A stretch of 64,000 nucleotides of DNA. Source: Boswellia sacra (taxonomy: Eukaryota > Streptophyta > Magnoliopsida > Sapindales > Burseraceae). The notes beneath the pieces are model-generated. The model saw only the letters and a list, made by a program, of their open reading frames with translations. It did not search any database and was not told the origin of the DNA. Where the stretch lies: NCBI GenBank assembly GCA_013180625.2, contig SNVD02012263.1:124001-188000 (forward strand), given 5' to 3'. This document shows positions 10,604 through 22,984 of the stretch, piece by piece; position 1 is the first letter of the stretch, and every line of letters begins with the position of its first letter. Both the position numbers and the translations under genes were made by a program.

Positions 10604-12700
10604 TAGGGATGGCAATGGGGCGGGGCGGGTCCAGGGCGGCCGGTGCCCATCCCCGCCCCGTTCAACTAATTTTTGCCCGTCCCGCCCCATTGCCCCGTAG
10701 CGGGGCAGGGCGGAGCGGAGCAAAAAAAATTTGAGGAGACCTAGACCCGCCCCGCCCCGCCCCTAAACATTTATATTTTACAATTACATCCCTATAAAAT
10801 TTATACTTTTTACAATCTCATCCCCATATAATATTTACATATTTACAAATAACTTCATTCTCAATTTTTCATCATATTATTTATAATTATGATCATTTTT
10901 TAACTATCATAAAAATAATATATCTTCAAACTAAAATCAAAATATTTGTATATTATTATTTAATTTTATTAGTAATAATGTTATATATTCTATTAGAAAT
11001 GATGTTAAAAGTATATTATTGCTTATAAACTAATTAATTGACAAATTTTCGAATAGTTAGTAATATAATTAAATAGCATGTTGATTTAATTTCAATATAA
11101 TAATAGTAATAATATGATTGACATATTCATATGTCAATTATTTAACATTATAAATATTTATAAAACATTAATAATTTAATTAATTAATTTCAATTACGAT
11201 AAATCATATATTTAAGGTTATAAGACTATTTTTATCATTTTTTGTTTATATATTTAGAAAATAATATATTGGTTATATTAAAAGTATACATTTTCAAAAT
11301 AATCTTGATAATATTGTAATAATTTAATTAGTATTTAGTAATCTGTATCAAGATTGTAATATTGTATATATTACACAAATTTAATTATTATAAAATATAA
11401 ATATTTAATTACCATTTGATTTTATTAGTAATAATGTTACATACTCTATTAGAAATAATATTAAAAATGTATTATTGATTGTAAACTAGTTAATTAATAA
11501 TTTTTTAAATAATTGATAATACAATTAAATAATTTTTCAATAGCATGTTGATTTAATTTTAATATAGTAATGGTAATAATATGATTGATATATACCAATT
11601 AATTACCATTATATATATTTATAAAATATTAACAATTTAATTAATTAATTTAAATTACGATAAATCATATATTAAAGGTTCTAAGATTATTTTTATTATA
11701 TTTTTATTTACATATATAGAAAATAATATATTGATTATATTAAAAGTATACATTTTAAAAATAATATTGTTAATATTGTAATAATTTAATTATTACTTAG
11801 TAATCTATATCAAGATTGTATATATTATCCAAATTTAGTTACTATAAAATACAAATATTTAATTATCATTAATTACCATTTGATTTTATTAGTAATAATA
11901 TTACATACACTATTAGAAATAATGTAAAATGCGTATTATTGCTTGTAAATTAGTTAATTGACAATTTTTCAAATAATTGATAATACAATTAAATAATTTT
12001 TTAATAGCATGTTGATTTAATTTTAATCTAATAATAGTAAAATATGATTGACATATGTCAATTAATTAACATTATATATATTTATGAAACATTAATAATC
12101 TAAGTAATTAATTTAAATTACGATAAATCATATATTTAAGGTTATAAAATTGTTTTCATCATTTTCTATTTACATATTTAGAAAATAATATATTGATTAT
12201 ATGAAAGGTATACATTTTGAGAATAATATTGCTAATATTGTAATAATTCAATTAGTACTTAATAATATATATAAAGATTGTATATATTATACAAATTTAA
12301 TTACCATAAAATACAAAATATTTTATTTGTCATTATAACATGATCAAATTGATGTTAAGGATGTTAATTGTTAAGTAAAATATAACTTTTATTAAAGTAT
12401 TTTTATTATTTGTAAAATTATTAAGAATTCATATATATGAAAAATTTAACAAATATAACCTAAAAAATTATTTGATAGTCATAATAGTTTAAAATATTAC
12501 AAATGCACCCCTATATCTTACGGGGCAAGGTGGGTCAACGGGTCCAAGAGCCTTGCCCTGAACCCGGAACCGCCCCGACCGGGGCAAAATTTGTTTGCCC
12601 CAGACCCGTCCCAAAATACTGTTGTGACGGGTCTTGTCCCGCCCTTGACCCGGCGGGGCACAACGAGGTCCCGGACCCGCGGGACAAATTGCCTCCTCTA
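10604..12700. mobile_element. non-autonomous hAT-type transposon with 8-bp TSD
   Basis: The element starts TAGGGATGGCAATGGGGCGG and ends AATTGCCTCCTCTA, so the ends are imperfect inverted repeats of the kind seen in plant hAT elements. It is flanked by identical 8-bp repeats GTCACAAT (10596-10603 and 12701-12708), the hAT target-site length. About 150 bases at each end are very GC-rich, with many GGGGC/GCCCC runs; the 1.8-kb interior is extremely AT-rich. No transposase frame is present. The small GC-end ORF at 12503-12715 is an artefact of composition. It sits inside older LTR-like DNA. Confidence 0.85.
10957..12320. repeat. three imperfect ~460-bp tandem repeats inside the hAT element
   Basis: The interior is three diverged copies in tandem: about 10957-11415, 11416-11878 and 11879-12320. 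Each begins with GATTTTATTAGTAATAAT or a close variant. Each contains AATAGCATGTTGATTTAAT, then ACGATAAATCATATAT, then TTTAGAAAATAATATATTG in the same order. The boundaries are approximate because they were read by eye. Confidence 0.75.
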
Positions 12701-12780
12701 GTCACAATTGGATAAACACTTGGTAGTAATAGAGTCTTCTATACAATCACATGAAACTAATAATTGTGGAGTGATTAACA

Positions 12781-15700
12781 CGGATAAGTTAATCCTAAAC
12801 ATGCTTTATTTGATTGATTACAGCCCATTAATTGACTAAAGTCTTTAATAATTTAGGAAAAATATCCCTCCTCTACTCTAAAATGGGACCAAAACCTGGG
12901 ATAATGATTTTACTTCATGAAAAGAGTAAATGTACAATGCAAGAGACCACAAATTTGTTGACTTGAATTCGAAACCACATAGCTGTTGTCCCGTTGATAT
13001 TGATGGGATAATAAATCTTAACTAATGTTCATGTTGGTGGAAACCCAAGTTGTGGTTATCACAATCTTGTGCCTTCCAATTGTCGCTTTTGGTGTGGATG
13101 AAGTTTTGTGCCCATATTGTACCTTGAATTGGTGTCTAGCTCGGTGCAACATCAGCAGCAATGGCATGGCTGGTAGTGTGTGGCCTGAGCTGACTGACCT
13201 GGATCAAGGCTGGATGGCAATGGGTACTATCTAGGGCAAATCAGTAGCTGGTTCCTTATTCCTGGATGCTTACATGTGGCATGCTTACATTGTTGACCAA
13301 CAACAAACTTGGAGACAATAACTTCAATTTCCCATCTCAATTGTTTTTGTCAGAATAAATCTACATGTTCTTGAAGACGGGGACGTATCAGTTTAATTTC
13401 CAGGTAGCTTTAAATTTTGGACTCACAACAGCAATCTTGGAAACAACAACTTCAATTTCCCATCTCAATTGTGTCAGAAGAATTTCACATGTTTTTGAAG
13501 ATGTAAACTTATCACCTTGGCTTGGATACTTAAAAGGAAATGACTTTAGTGCGAGGGTCGGTCACATACCAAACCATGAAGAACAATGGCTGCCAAATTT
13601 GTGCATTTTATTTTTAATTTTTTCTATTTAATGATCCATAGATGCCTAGCAATCCGATAATATCATCACACATAATATATTCACTGAAAAGTAATGAAAT
13701 AATTGGACCCCAATTAATGATTATAGATGCACCTATTATGCATCTCTAGGTAAGCAATCTTTTCAATGTTCTATCTTGTTCATGAGGTGAAGTCCATTTC
13801 ATCGGTTACAACTTCAACTATTTTCCGATTTCAAACTTGATGACTCTGTTTTGGTTTCAGCCAGGCTGGAAAAATGATTCGAAGCCTGAACATTTGAAGG
13901 ATTAGTCTTTTCCTTGTTATTGCGCATTAACATGTCGAGGCAGATCTGAAAGGTAGTGGTGGGACGCGAAAATGCTTAGCACAGCAGGCTTTGGGATAAT
14001 GGTGCTGACCTATTATCTTATCATTGCCTCATGACTAAACCCATTGCGGCCCACTAACCCACTATTGGCATTTGACCCTGCATGAGCATGACAACGTTGG
14101 AGTTTAGCTGCGAAAACACATTAAGCTTAACTTTTCTGTGAACCTGCAAAAAGCAGTAAATTCTGTTGCCTAATGCTCCTTTTCGCTGTTTACGCCTTGC
14201 ATCAATGACCAAAAAGTTTTTCCAAATAGATAGCTGCATACTCTGCTCTACTGAGAGCTGCACTGCACTCTGGACTCTGCTTTGGAAATTTCCAATCAAG
14301 AGGCAGACAATTGGTAACAAAAACAATCCCAGGTCAGGATATGCTGGATACGGCACTATCTGGTTACCGGGGTTGTCCTGCCTTGATCTCTCTTGTGATT
14401 GTACCTCCCTACCTGTAACAATTTGGTACATTGTAGCATTAATAAGGGTTTTGAGCTCTGACAGACAACAAAGTATTGAGTAAACACTACTACTTAATCC
14501 TCTCTTTTTGAGACATTGGGCCAGCTGCTTTTGATCGCATTCTTCTATGTCGTTTCGATATATTACTTCAGATTCAATTGATCATACAATGAAAGGTTTA
14601 TCCCCAATTGACATGACATCAATGAAAGCCATACCCACCAAGTGTACTACTATGAGAAGCTCTTTCACCCTAAAGATCGTCACTGATACCCCACAGTCCC
14701 TACTTTAGATCTCTCTCTAGTCTCTGCTTTATTCTTTAAAGTTATTTATGCTTTTAATAATTCAATGGCCACAAGAAGTCAACAAACTTACAGTTCTTTT
14801 CCAAGAACTTTAGAGATCTAAAAGATAACCAAGGATCAAGCTCAGTCACAATGAACAAAGCCAAGAATGAGTATAGCCAAACTATGCTCTTGCGCATTAT
14901 GGAGCTGATAGTGAAGGCCCAAGCAACAGCCAAAAAAAAATCCTTGTTGATGTTACAAGTGGAGTACCAACATTGTAACTGTTTTATATTTCCATGATTC
15001 TTCTGTCCAAACTAGTCTTTCAATCAGATTTATTAACCCTTTTTTCTTTTTTCTCTTGACTAAAACAGAAGTTTATTCCAACCAAAAATCTCCATCCCCT
15101 AGTTTCTTATCCTAGATGAAGTGAATGATGATGGGTTATGCTTCTTAATCAATATGGTCTTGGCAGGCATTAACTAGGCCATATAACAACCAAATAATAA
15201 ACATGAGGTGCACATGATTGTGGATCTTTCGACTTAAATCGTGAGAGATCTTGCTAGGATTTAAATAATATAAGGTCCCAGTTGCAACTAAAAACTAGAA
15301 AAGGGCAAGCCAAAGACAATTGAGATGCTCCCAAGTTCATTTTTTAATTATTGTTGTTCGTATGTTACTACAAACAAGGTTGTCCATATAAAATATACCA
15401 GTAAGTAAAACTTTCTATCGCTGGTTAGCATAAAGCACATAAAATAAAGAGGTGGGTCTCCTCAGGAACATTTTGATAGACTTTCTAGCCGGTTTAAAAG
15501 TTGGTCAGAGTATCCAAAGATGAATAAATAAATTAAAGTACCACGACCCAAAAAGCTACATAAAGTTTTTTTTTTTTTAAAAAAAAGAAGAGTATAGAAA
15601 AGATTAGAAAGAAAAAAAAAAAAGACACTTCCATGAAAGTTTAAAAACACTAAAATAAAAAACATAAAAGGTCAATTCATCCCACTATAAGACTCTAACA

Positions 15701-15950
15701 AATACAAGTGCCCATGAGTTGTGGCAGTCTGGCAGGAGAGAAGCTTTATCAGTTTAACAACACAACAAACTTAACACGAATACACAAATTTGATTGTTTG
15801 ATTTCATCTTTCAGTGTACGAAACATCTTAACTTTATGGCCTTTTTTTTATATTACCAGAGAGCCATAGAGATTCTCTCGTACAGCTCCAGAGATGAAAA
15901 TACAGAGTAATCAAATCGAAAACAATACAAAACAAAAACTATATGCAGTT
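12781..15950. other. intergenic, no supported gene
   Basis: Moderately AT-rich. The open frames at 13025-13234, 13365-13631 and 14054-14483 overlap on both strands, show no motif or splice context I recognise, and are not called. Near 13340 and 13450 a ~40-base phrase occurs twice (CAACTTCAATTTCCCATCTC, then AATTG), a small local duplication. The stretch at 15540-15620 is poly-A/poly-T rich. Confidence 0.4.
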
Positions 15951-16010
15951 AAAAGTTGCCAAAGGATATTCAAAAAATAAAAACAAAAATAAAAAATTTA
16001 ATTGACTAAT

Positions 16011-16961
16011 TCATGTGAAGCCCAACCTTCCTTTGTTCCAGAAAACCATATCCCGATCGAGCTTCTCGCCGGTTCTCGCCGGTTCTGATTTACACCTAGT
16101 AAGTATGAGAGGTCGTACAGTAACCACCTCCTCTGTCTTTTCTTCTTCAGATTTCACAAATCTCTGTCCAATCTTCACAATTGAACCATCAAATTCTTTG
16201 AAAAAACCCAACTTTTCCTCATTTTCAGGATCCCTTCTCGATTCTTGATCCGAATCTCTGCAAATGGACTCTCTTCCCGACGTGGGATTCTCCTCTCCTC
16301 TGTTTTGCACCTCTGTTTTTCGCTCTTCTTGTTCTTGCTCTTGCTCTGTTTCTTCGCTCGCTAATGGCGACCCCCAAAACTTACTAGCTAACGACGATGA
16401 TCTGTACGGTGCAGATCTACATCTTGTTAACAAGAAAGCGTTTCTCGGTGGCGTAGAAGAAGATGACGCGAACGCCTTAGCTGCTGCTGCTTCAGCTTCT
16501 TCTTCGTCTTCTTGAACAAATTCGCCATTCTTGTTGCCAAATTGTGACTCTGTTTTCGTAGACTCTGCTCTCGTTCTGCTTTTGCTTCCGAAACTCATCC
16601 GACAGAACATGACCCACTTGCGCCAAACGGGTCTGAACGGCTTCGGCTTTATTTTCCTATTAAAATGGTGGCAAAACCAGACGCTTTTGATCCATTTACA
16701 CCGCCGCTTAGTCGGGGCTCCGCTTCGTTTCCCGGGCTGTTTTGACCGTCTGACCCGGACCTGCCCCATGCATGTTACCTTTGGCGAACCTGGTTCCTGG
16801 GTTTCAATGGGCGCGCTCTTCTTTCGGAGCACAAACATTGGACTTGAACGTGACCGACCTCTGCTTCTACTCCCAACATTACTTCTCAAGAACCGCATCA
16901 AGGGTGGTGGATACTTCTCGGCCCGACCCGGGCTCGATATGGGCTTTGCAGAAAGCTTCAT
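16011..16961 (-). CDS. protamine P1-like / syringolide-induced protein 14-1-1 type basic protein
   Basis: Single-exon gene, 316 residues. The N-terminus is MKLSAKPISSPGRAEKYPPP and contains a very basic block (SRSRGRSRSSPMF, then PTKRRCKW). Later come a poly-E/poly-A tract (about residues 151-164) and two CRS motifs: LLTRCRSAPYRSSSLASKFW near residue 178 and ILTRCKSEPAR near 287. This layout matches plant proteins annotated as protamine P1 family or syringolide-induced 14-1-1. Their biochemical role is not known to me. Arg/Ser-rich composition suggests phosphorylation or nucleic-acid contact (inference). The leader upstream is CT-rich with TCTTCTTC repeats, typical of a plant 5' UTR. The frame is intact. 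Confidence 0.85.
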   Translation of the reverse strand: MKLSAKPISSPGRAEKYPPPLMRFLRSNVGSRSRGRSRSSPMFVLRKKSAPIETQEPGSPKVTCMGQVRVRRSKQPGKRSGAPTKRRCKWIKSVWFCHHFNRKIKPKPFRPVWRKWVMFCRMSFGSKSRTRAESTKTESQFGNKNGEFVQEDEEEAEAAAAKAFASSSSTPPRNAFLLTRCRSAPYRSSSLASKFWGSPLASEETEQEQEQEERKTEVQNRGEENPTSGRESICRDSDQESRRDPENEEKLGFFKEFDGSIVKIGQRFVKSEEEKTEEVVTVRPLILTRCKSEPARTGEKLDRDMVFWNKGRLGFT

Positions 16962-17272
16962 CTTTTATCAAATTTATTTTCTTTCTCTCTTTCTCTATTT
17001 GTTTTGTTGTTGAGAAAGTGAAGAAGACTGGAGGAAGATGAAGTGAAGAAGAAGATATGGTGGTCACCTTGTTGTTGTTGTTGTAGTTGTTTCTGCTTTG
17101 GTTTTATTTGTTTTTTGTTTTTATGTTATGCTATGTTAGCTGTGATTTATTTTATCTTTGCACGGATGGGTGAATCCTTTGCCAAGATTTTTCTATTCTG
17201 AGGTTGTAGGGTTCTGTTTGGCTTGGCCTGTTTGCCTCTCCCTTCGGACGATATTCATTTATTTTTTTTAAT

Positions 17273-17280
<8 letters not shown>

Positions 17281-17315
<35 letters not shown>
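17281..17315. repeat. (AT)n microsatellite
   Basis: About 17 uninterrupted AT units lie roughly 320 bases upstream of the 16961 start codon, in the likely promoter. Such a tract is prone to length change. Confidence 0.95.
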
Positions 17316-17319
<4 letters not shown>

Positions 17320-17320
<1 letters not shown>

Positions 17321-19055
17321 TTTTATTTACCCTTTCCTACACGAAAAGATTTCAAACAGCTTTGAGGAAATCATTTCACCTGTATCTTGTTACAGTATAA
17401 CTTTACCATATATAGGATTTGGTTAATGTGTTTCTTTATACAGAAGAAAATAATTAGTATGATTCAACATATGTTTATAAAAATTTTCCTAAATGATAAG
17501 ATAATATTTGTCATTTTTGTTATAAGCTTCTAAATACACGCTAAGATAACTCATTTAAAATATAAGGTTACATCTCACTAAGAAAATGAGTGAATAACTT
17601 TAAAACACATATAGTGATTATCTTTAAAACCCATACATAAAATAATTAAGAAAAATAAGGACAACATTTAAAATGAGAGATAAGGTTACATTAGGTGTTT
17701 TCAAGCAAAAATCTTATTACTTTTAACGGATTTTAATTAGTTTTTAGTAGTTGGTTGTTGTGGTTTGTAAATTATAAGCACCCAATCATAAGTACAACAT
17801 CTTAACGTCTATTCTAAGGTATTGCAAATTTTTAATCATTAACTTATAATTTTTAGAACCTAGACACATATATTAAGATGACTATACAAAAAATTCTGAT
17901 AAGTATACAGATTATTTGAATTTTATAAATTATATTTTTACAAAGGAGGGGATGGTGGGGGAAGGGACGGGGCTTTTTAACTGATTTCCACAGAGTGTTG
18001 GATTCGTTTGGTAATTGATATATGATTTTGGCTGAGACATCATTGCAGACCAATCTGATTCGTTTACTTAATCAAGTAACATTCATTTATTCCATTCAAA
18101 CAAATTATTTGGAACGTAGCCCATCATTGACATTGTATTTGTGGGGACTAGATCTCCTCTAAGCAATCTCTTCTCTTATCTTAGTTTAGGCACAACACTA
18201 AGCAGTTGAAACCACCCTGTGCTTTCGTTTCAAGTAAGTACTAGTTGTCGTTTTTGACTTTTTTTTTTTTAAATATTTGATTTAGCATGAAAACAGAAAG
18301 GTTAAATAACCTACTTGATTCTGAAAATTAACTAAAAATCAATCATGCCATTCCCAGTTAGTTTTAGTTATGTGGTTTAGAATGTAATCATTGTCAACAA
18401 ATTTGTCACCTAATACTGTTAACAACTAAACTGAATCAACATACAAGTTTCAACTTTCAACGCCAAAATTATACTCAAGCGAATTTTGAAAAATAAATCT
18501 CTATAGATCATAATCTTGCCACAATAACCCACCCAATTTTAGAGTAAAACTGTAAAATTTACATGAAACAAGTTATTGTTCGGAGTCAGCCTTGAATTTT
18601 CTCTTAAAAAAATAAGCTTATGCTGCAATGTTCCAACTCTTTAAGACAAGGACAAGACCGTTTTGACTTGTAGTTGCAACATTCTCTCTTTGTTTTGAAG
18701 CTAAATACACCAACATATGCTATTCACCATTTGCTTGAAAGCTACTTTGTCAAATTAAAATCTACCTTTGGCTGCAAAAGTCTTATTCCACCTTCGAAGA
18801 AATCACCTTTATATATAATATAGGTCACAATTAGGGGGTCATTCTAATGCGGCAGATAGACCCTCAGAAATTATTGGATTGATCGATACCAAAAGGAGTA
18901 GAATACTCCCATCCAAAAATTCTCATCAGGCCATTAATGTAACCAGTAATCAACTTCGTTCACTCTTTGACATTCTTGATAAGCATTTTCTGTCATTCAT
19001 GGCTTTAAAGGGTCTTTCAGTGAACTCATATTTAAGAGCTTCCGTGAAGAGGGGG
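17320..19055. other. intergenic, no supported gene
   Basis: AT-rich. The frame at 18879-19060 is cut by the gypsy insertion and shows no recognised domain; its continuation beyond 24386 is also short. I do not call it a gene. Confidence 0.4.
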
Positions 19056-19060
19056 CTCAT

Positions 19061-19324
19061 TGATAAATCCTAACCTCACTTCACACAGTTGGAATGACAG
19101 AGGATAAAAATGGATTGTAGACAAATACTTGGATTCTGTTCTGAAGGAACAAATTAGGAAGAAGATAGTTCATATACTAGATAGGTAGCCGGATATTCGA
19201 GAGTCCTGCAAGCTCTCCCTGGAGACTCCAACGTCTCCCAAAATTTCCACACATACAATCTGCCCTTAAGTCTTCTTGCTTAGGTATCGCCTAGCATAGA
19301 TGAGTTTGATTTGGAGGCCTATCA
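19061..19324 (-). repeat. 3' LTR of the gypsy element
   Basis: 264 bp, bounded by TGATAAATCC and GGCCTATCA on the plus strand (ends TGATA/TATCA). It aligns along its length with 24109-24380. A polypurine tract lies just inside (19325-19337; minus strand GGGCGGGGGGTAA). Confidence 0.92.
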
Positions 19325-19931
19325 TTACCCCCCGCCCAAGCATTCACCTTGTCCACAAGGTGAAAAATCAGGAAACTGTTGTTTAATAAAATCAAACTGC
19401 TCCCACGTTGCTTCAAAATCTGGCAATTCTCTCCATTTAACCAGTACTTCAGTAGTTACCCCTGACCTATCAGACTTTGGGCGTACACTAAGAATAACTT
19501 CAGGCTGAACGACCATCTCCATATTAGGACTAAGCTGAGTAGGTAGTAGAGGTGAGATTGGAATATTGCCTATCATTTTTTTCAGCGATGATACATGAAA
19601 CACTAGGTGGACTGCTGAATCAGTTGGTAGTTTTAGCTTGTAAGCCACCTGTCCCACTTTGCTTTCTACTGGAAAAGGCCCATAATACCGTGGACTCAAA
19701 CTTCTCATTTCTCCTCCTAGCTAAAGATTATTGTTTATAAGGTTGTAATTTGAGGTAGACCATGTCACCTTCTTGGAAATGGATATCCCTTCGCTGCTCA
19801 TCTACCCTCCTTTTCATGTGATCTTGAGCTGACTTCAGATTATGTTTGAGTTCATCTAGGATAGCATCCCTTTCTTCTAGTAATTTGTCAACTGTTGACA
19901 CATTAGTGGAGGACTGACCATACCGAATCAA
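19325..19931 (-). pseudogene. gypsy integrase C-terminus with chromodomain
   Basis: 19728-19931 encodes the GPY/F-side linker (MKRRVDEQRRDIHFQEGDMV). 19325-19708 continues SLSPRYYGPFPVESKVGQVA and ends in a chromodomain-like block (EVLVKWRELPDFEATWE). Chromodomains in this position define chromoviruses and are thought to guide insertion to marked chromatin. Confidence 0.85.
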
Positions 19932-20153
19932 TGGGGGAGGGTCCCTTCCATAAAGGATCTTGAAAGGGGAGGACTTAGCCGAGGTATGGTAAGTGGTGTT
20001 GTATCAGTATTCAGCCCACGGAAGCCACTGTACCCATTGCTTTGGTTTCCCACCAACAAAGTATCTTAAATATGTCTCCAGATAGCGATTCACCACTTTC
20101 GATTGACCATCAGTTTGTGGGTGATAGGCTGTGCTACATCGTAATTGAGTATT

Positions 20154-20852
20154 CTACATTTTAAACAGTTCAGTCCAAAATAAACTGAGAAAAATACGAT
20201 CTTGGTCAGTGATAATGGAGCGTGGAATTCCATGAAGTCTGACAACCTCTTTAATGAAGACAGCAGTCACTGTTTGAGCACTAAAAGGATGTTTCAAAGG
20301 CAAGACATGTCCATATTTGCTTAATCTATTAACAAGCACCAGTATAGTATCATATCCATCAGACTTTGGTAGCCCTTCGATGAAATCTATAGTAATATCC
20401 TCCCAAACCTGATTAGGAATTGGTATGGGTTAAACTAAACCGGCTGGAGAAAGAGCCAAGTACTTGTTTTGTTGACAAACACCACAATACTCGACATAGG
20501 ATTTGATTTCTTTCTTCATCCCAAGCCAGTAGAACTCATTAGAAATGCGCTGAGTAGTCTTTAGCAACCCTGAGTGTCCTCTAATAGGGCTATCATGGAA
20601 TTCCATTAGCACTTTAGGAATCAAAATTGATTTTTGACTAAGTACTACTCTTCCCTTATATAGCAATCTACCTTGAACCACAGCATAACCAGCAGTGCTA
20701 GCCTTTCCTGCCATGATGCCTTCTTTCAATTTTTTCATCTCGTCATCCTCCTCAAGTTCTCTTTCCCAGATATCACAATCAATAGAAGGTGAGAATGAAA
20801 AAGCAGTAAAATTAGGGTGCCTAAATAGTGCATCCGCTGCCTTATTGTCCAA
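20154..20852 (-). pseudogene. gypsy integrase, broken
   Basis: 20430-20852 carries the zinc-binding domain (HDSPIRGHSGLLKT, then CGVCQQNK). 20154-20339 carries part of the catalytic core: MLVNRLSKYGHVLPLKHPFS, then RSIITDQDRIFLSLFW. The family reads VDRLSKY at the first catalytic aspartate; here it is VNRLSKY, so one of the DDE residues is lost. Confidence 0.85.
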
Positions 20853-21008
20853 ATCAGGTTTGTATTAGATTTCAAAGTCAAATCCTAATAATTTTGTAAA
20901 CCATTTTTTATGCTCTTCACTGACTAGTCGCTGCTGTAATAAATATTTCAAACTCCTCTAGTCAGTTCGAACCACAAATCTCTTTCCCAAGAGACATGGC
21001 CTCCACTT

Positions 21009-21386
21009 TTAGACTGCTAAAACTATGGCCATCAGCTCTCTCTCATAAACTGATTTCATTCCATGGCTTTCTGAAAGCACATGGTTGTAATAGGCTACTG
21101 GTATTTGTCCTTGCATTAATACAGCCCCAATCCTCGTTCCTGAAGCATCCTTTTCTATACAAAAAGGTTGGGAGAAATTAAGTAATGCCAATACAGGGAC
21201 TGTTGTCATCGCCCTTTTTAACTTGTTGAAAGCATCCCCAGCATTTTCATTCATCCAAAGGCATCTTTCTTGAGCAATTCCATTAACGGAGAAGCTAGAG
21301 TAGCATATCCAGCAACAAACTTCCGGTAGTAACCTGTCAATCCCAAGAATCCCCTTAACTCCTTTAGATTCTTTGGAATAGGCCAC
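21009..21386 (-). pseudogene. gypsy RNase H domain
   Basis: The frame includes AFNKLKRAMTTVPVLALLNF, then FCIEKDASGTRIGAVLMQGQ and KSVYERELMAIVLAV, the opening blocks of gypsy RNase H (family EADASGxGIGAVLMQ). The C-terminal part is broken beyond 21009. Confidence 0.85.
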
Positions 21387-21399
21387 TGCAACATTGGCT

Positions 21400-22160
21400 G
21401 AATTTTAAACTGTCTCTAGCCACACCATCTGTAGAAACTGTGACCTAAATACTCCAAACTGGTTTGAGCAAACAGAAACTTTTTTTTATTAACATACAGT
21501 TGCTGTTTTAAAAGTGTTTTCAAAACAATGGTTAGGTGTTGTAGATGATCTTCTAAATTCCTACTATATACTAGGATATCGTAAAAAAAACCAACACAAA
21601 TCGTCTTAGGTATTTCCAAAATATGTTATTCATCAAAGCCTGAAATGTGAAAGGGCCATTAGTAAGGCCGAAAGGCATTACCAAAAATTCGTAGTGCCCA
21701 TCATGTGTTCAGAAGGCTGTTTTATACACATCTTCAGCTTTTACTCTGATTTGGTGATACCCCGATTGAAGATCTAGCTTAGAAAAAATGCAAGCTCTAT
21801 GCAGCTCATCCAAGAGTTCATCAATTACTGGTATTGGATACTTATCTGGAATGGTAGCCCGATTGAGTGCCCGGTAATCCACACAAAATCGCCAACTGCC
21901 ATTTTTTTAACCAATAAAACCGGGTCGGAACAAGGGCTACTGCTTTCTTTAATTATTCCAGCCGTGAGCATCTCATGAACCAGTCTTTCAATCTCATTTT
22001 TCTGTATTTGTGGATATCGGTAGGGACGTACATTAATTGGCTTACAATCCTCCTTAAGAACAATAGCACGTTCCCTTCCTCTTCGAGGAGGTTAACCTGG
22101 TGGCTTGATAAACACTGTCGGAAATTCCTATAGGATGTCCTTCACTTCTTTAGGAACTAC
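21400..22160 (-). pseudogene. gypsy reverse transcriptase, broken
   Basis: Pieces in different frames match RT blocks: [46 protein letters not shown] and the active site. In the family the active site is FFDDILVYS; here it reads FFYDILVYS, losing one of the two metal-binding aspartates. Further blocks include LEYLGHSF. The frame is lost several times between blocks. Confidence 0.85.
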
Positions 22161-22317
22161 ACTAGGAGCAGAATTCGGTATCAAAGAAAGGGCACTCAAT
22201 TCTAATAACAGTCATTGTCCCCCAGCTTGTACTGCTTTCATGAAATGTTTTAATTTCACTTGACTTCTACACAGTCTAGGATTCCTTGAAGTATCCATGG
22301 CAGAGGTTGTGCTGTCA

Positions 22318-22565
22318 ATTGCCAAGATTATGGCAAAAATTATGGCCGAGATTTGTAGAAATTATGGCCGAGATTTGAAGATCTAATTTATCATAATTTG
22401 TGTATTTGTTGTATATATTCTTACCTAAAGTAGATTAGCAATAATTAGTGTAATTGCTGTAAATATTTTTCTTGTCTAAAATAGGTTGTACAACAATTCT
22501 TATTTAAAGGAAAGATCATCAAAGAAAGAGGCATTCAGCCATTTTCTCAAACTTTGTTATGAAGA
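22318..22565 (+). repeat. ~240-bp insertion in the gypsy protease-RT interval, possibly a solo LTR
   Basis: Gypsy coding stops near 22565 (minus strand MEFRVNGAAVILH) and resumes near 22318 (RLCRSQVKLKHFMKAVQ). The AT-rich DNA between is foreign. In the plus sense it has a TTTAAAG box near 22505 and LTR-like character. It also carries a 16-base phrase (AATTATGGCCGAGATT) twice at 22336-22376. Exact ends and TSD could not be fixed. Confidence 0.45.
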
Positions 22566-22741
22566 ATCACTGCAGCACCGTTCACTCTAAATTCCATGGT
22601 TAACTCTTTACAGTTGAACTTGATATCCCCCAAGGTTTAAAGCGACAACATTCCTAGCACTATGTCTGCTCCCAAGTCCAGAGGCAGAAAATCCTCCACT
22701 AATTTCACCCTTTGCATCTACAAGACCACCCCCTTACATAC

Positions 22742-22984
22742 TCATGCTCCCTTAATAGGAGCACTTGTACCCAATAACACCCCATATTTCTCTATTTTAT
22801 CCACTGGCAGTTGAATTTTCTGTACCAGGGTCTGCGAAATGAAATTGTGTGTAGCCTTCGGGTCAATGAGGATAACCACCTCCTGTCCTTGAATAACCCC
22901 TTTCAATTTAATGGTTTTTGAAGAAGTAAGGCCTAAAACTGAATTCATTGAAAGTTCCACCACTCTTGGATTAGCCTGGGTCAT
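22742..22984 (-). pseudogene. gypsy protease with altered active site
   Basis: The frame reads TIKLKGVIQGQEVVILID, then PKATHNFISQTLVQK. In the family the loop is DSGATHNFIS. Here it is DPKATHNFIS, so the catalytic DSG triad has lost its S and G. That alone would disable polyprotein cleavage. Confidence 0.85.

Noticed and set aside
12503..12715. 70-residue proline/cysteine-rich ORF
   Set aside because: It spans the GC-rich end of the hAT element and crosses its TSD; base composition alone explains the open frame.
14054..14483. Pair of overlapping ORFs on opposite strands
   Set aside because: Neither has a recognisable domain, splice context or promoter, and mutual overlap suggests chance.
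16015..17041. Four plus-strand ORFs over the protamine P1-like gene
   Set aside because: They are antisense shadows of the 316-residue gene on the minus strand, whose motifs match a known plant family.
18879..19073. 64-residue ORF at the gypsy insertion edge
   Set aside because: Its last residues come from the LTR, and the pre-insertion sequence across 19060/24386 stays open only briefly with no known domain.
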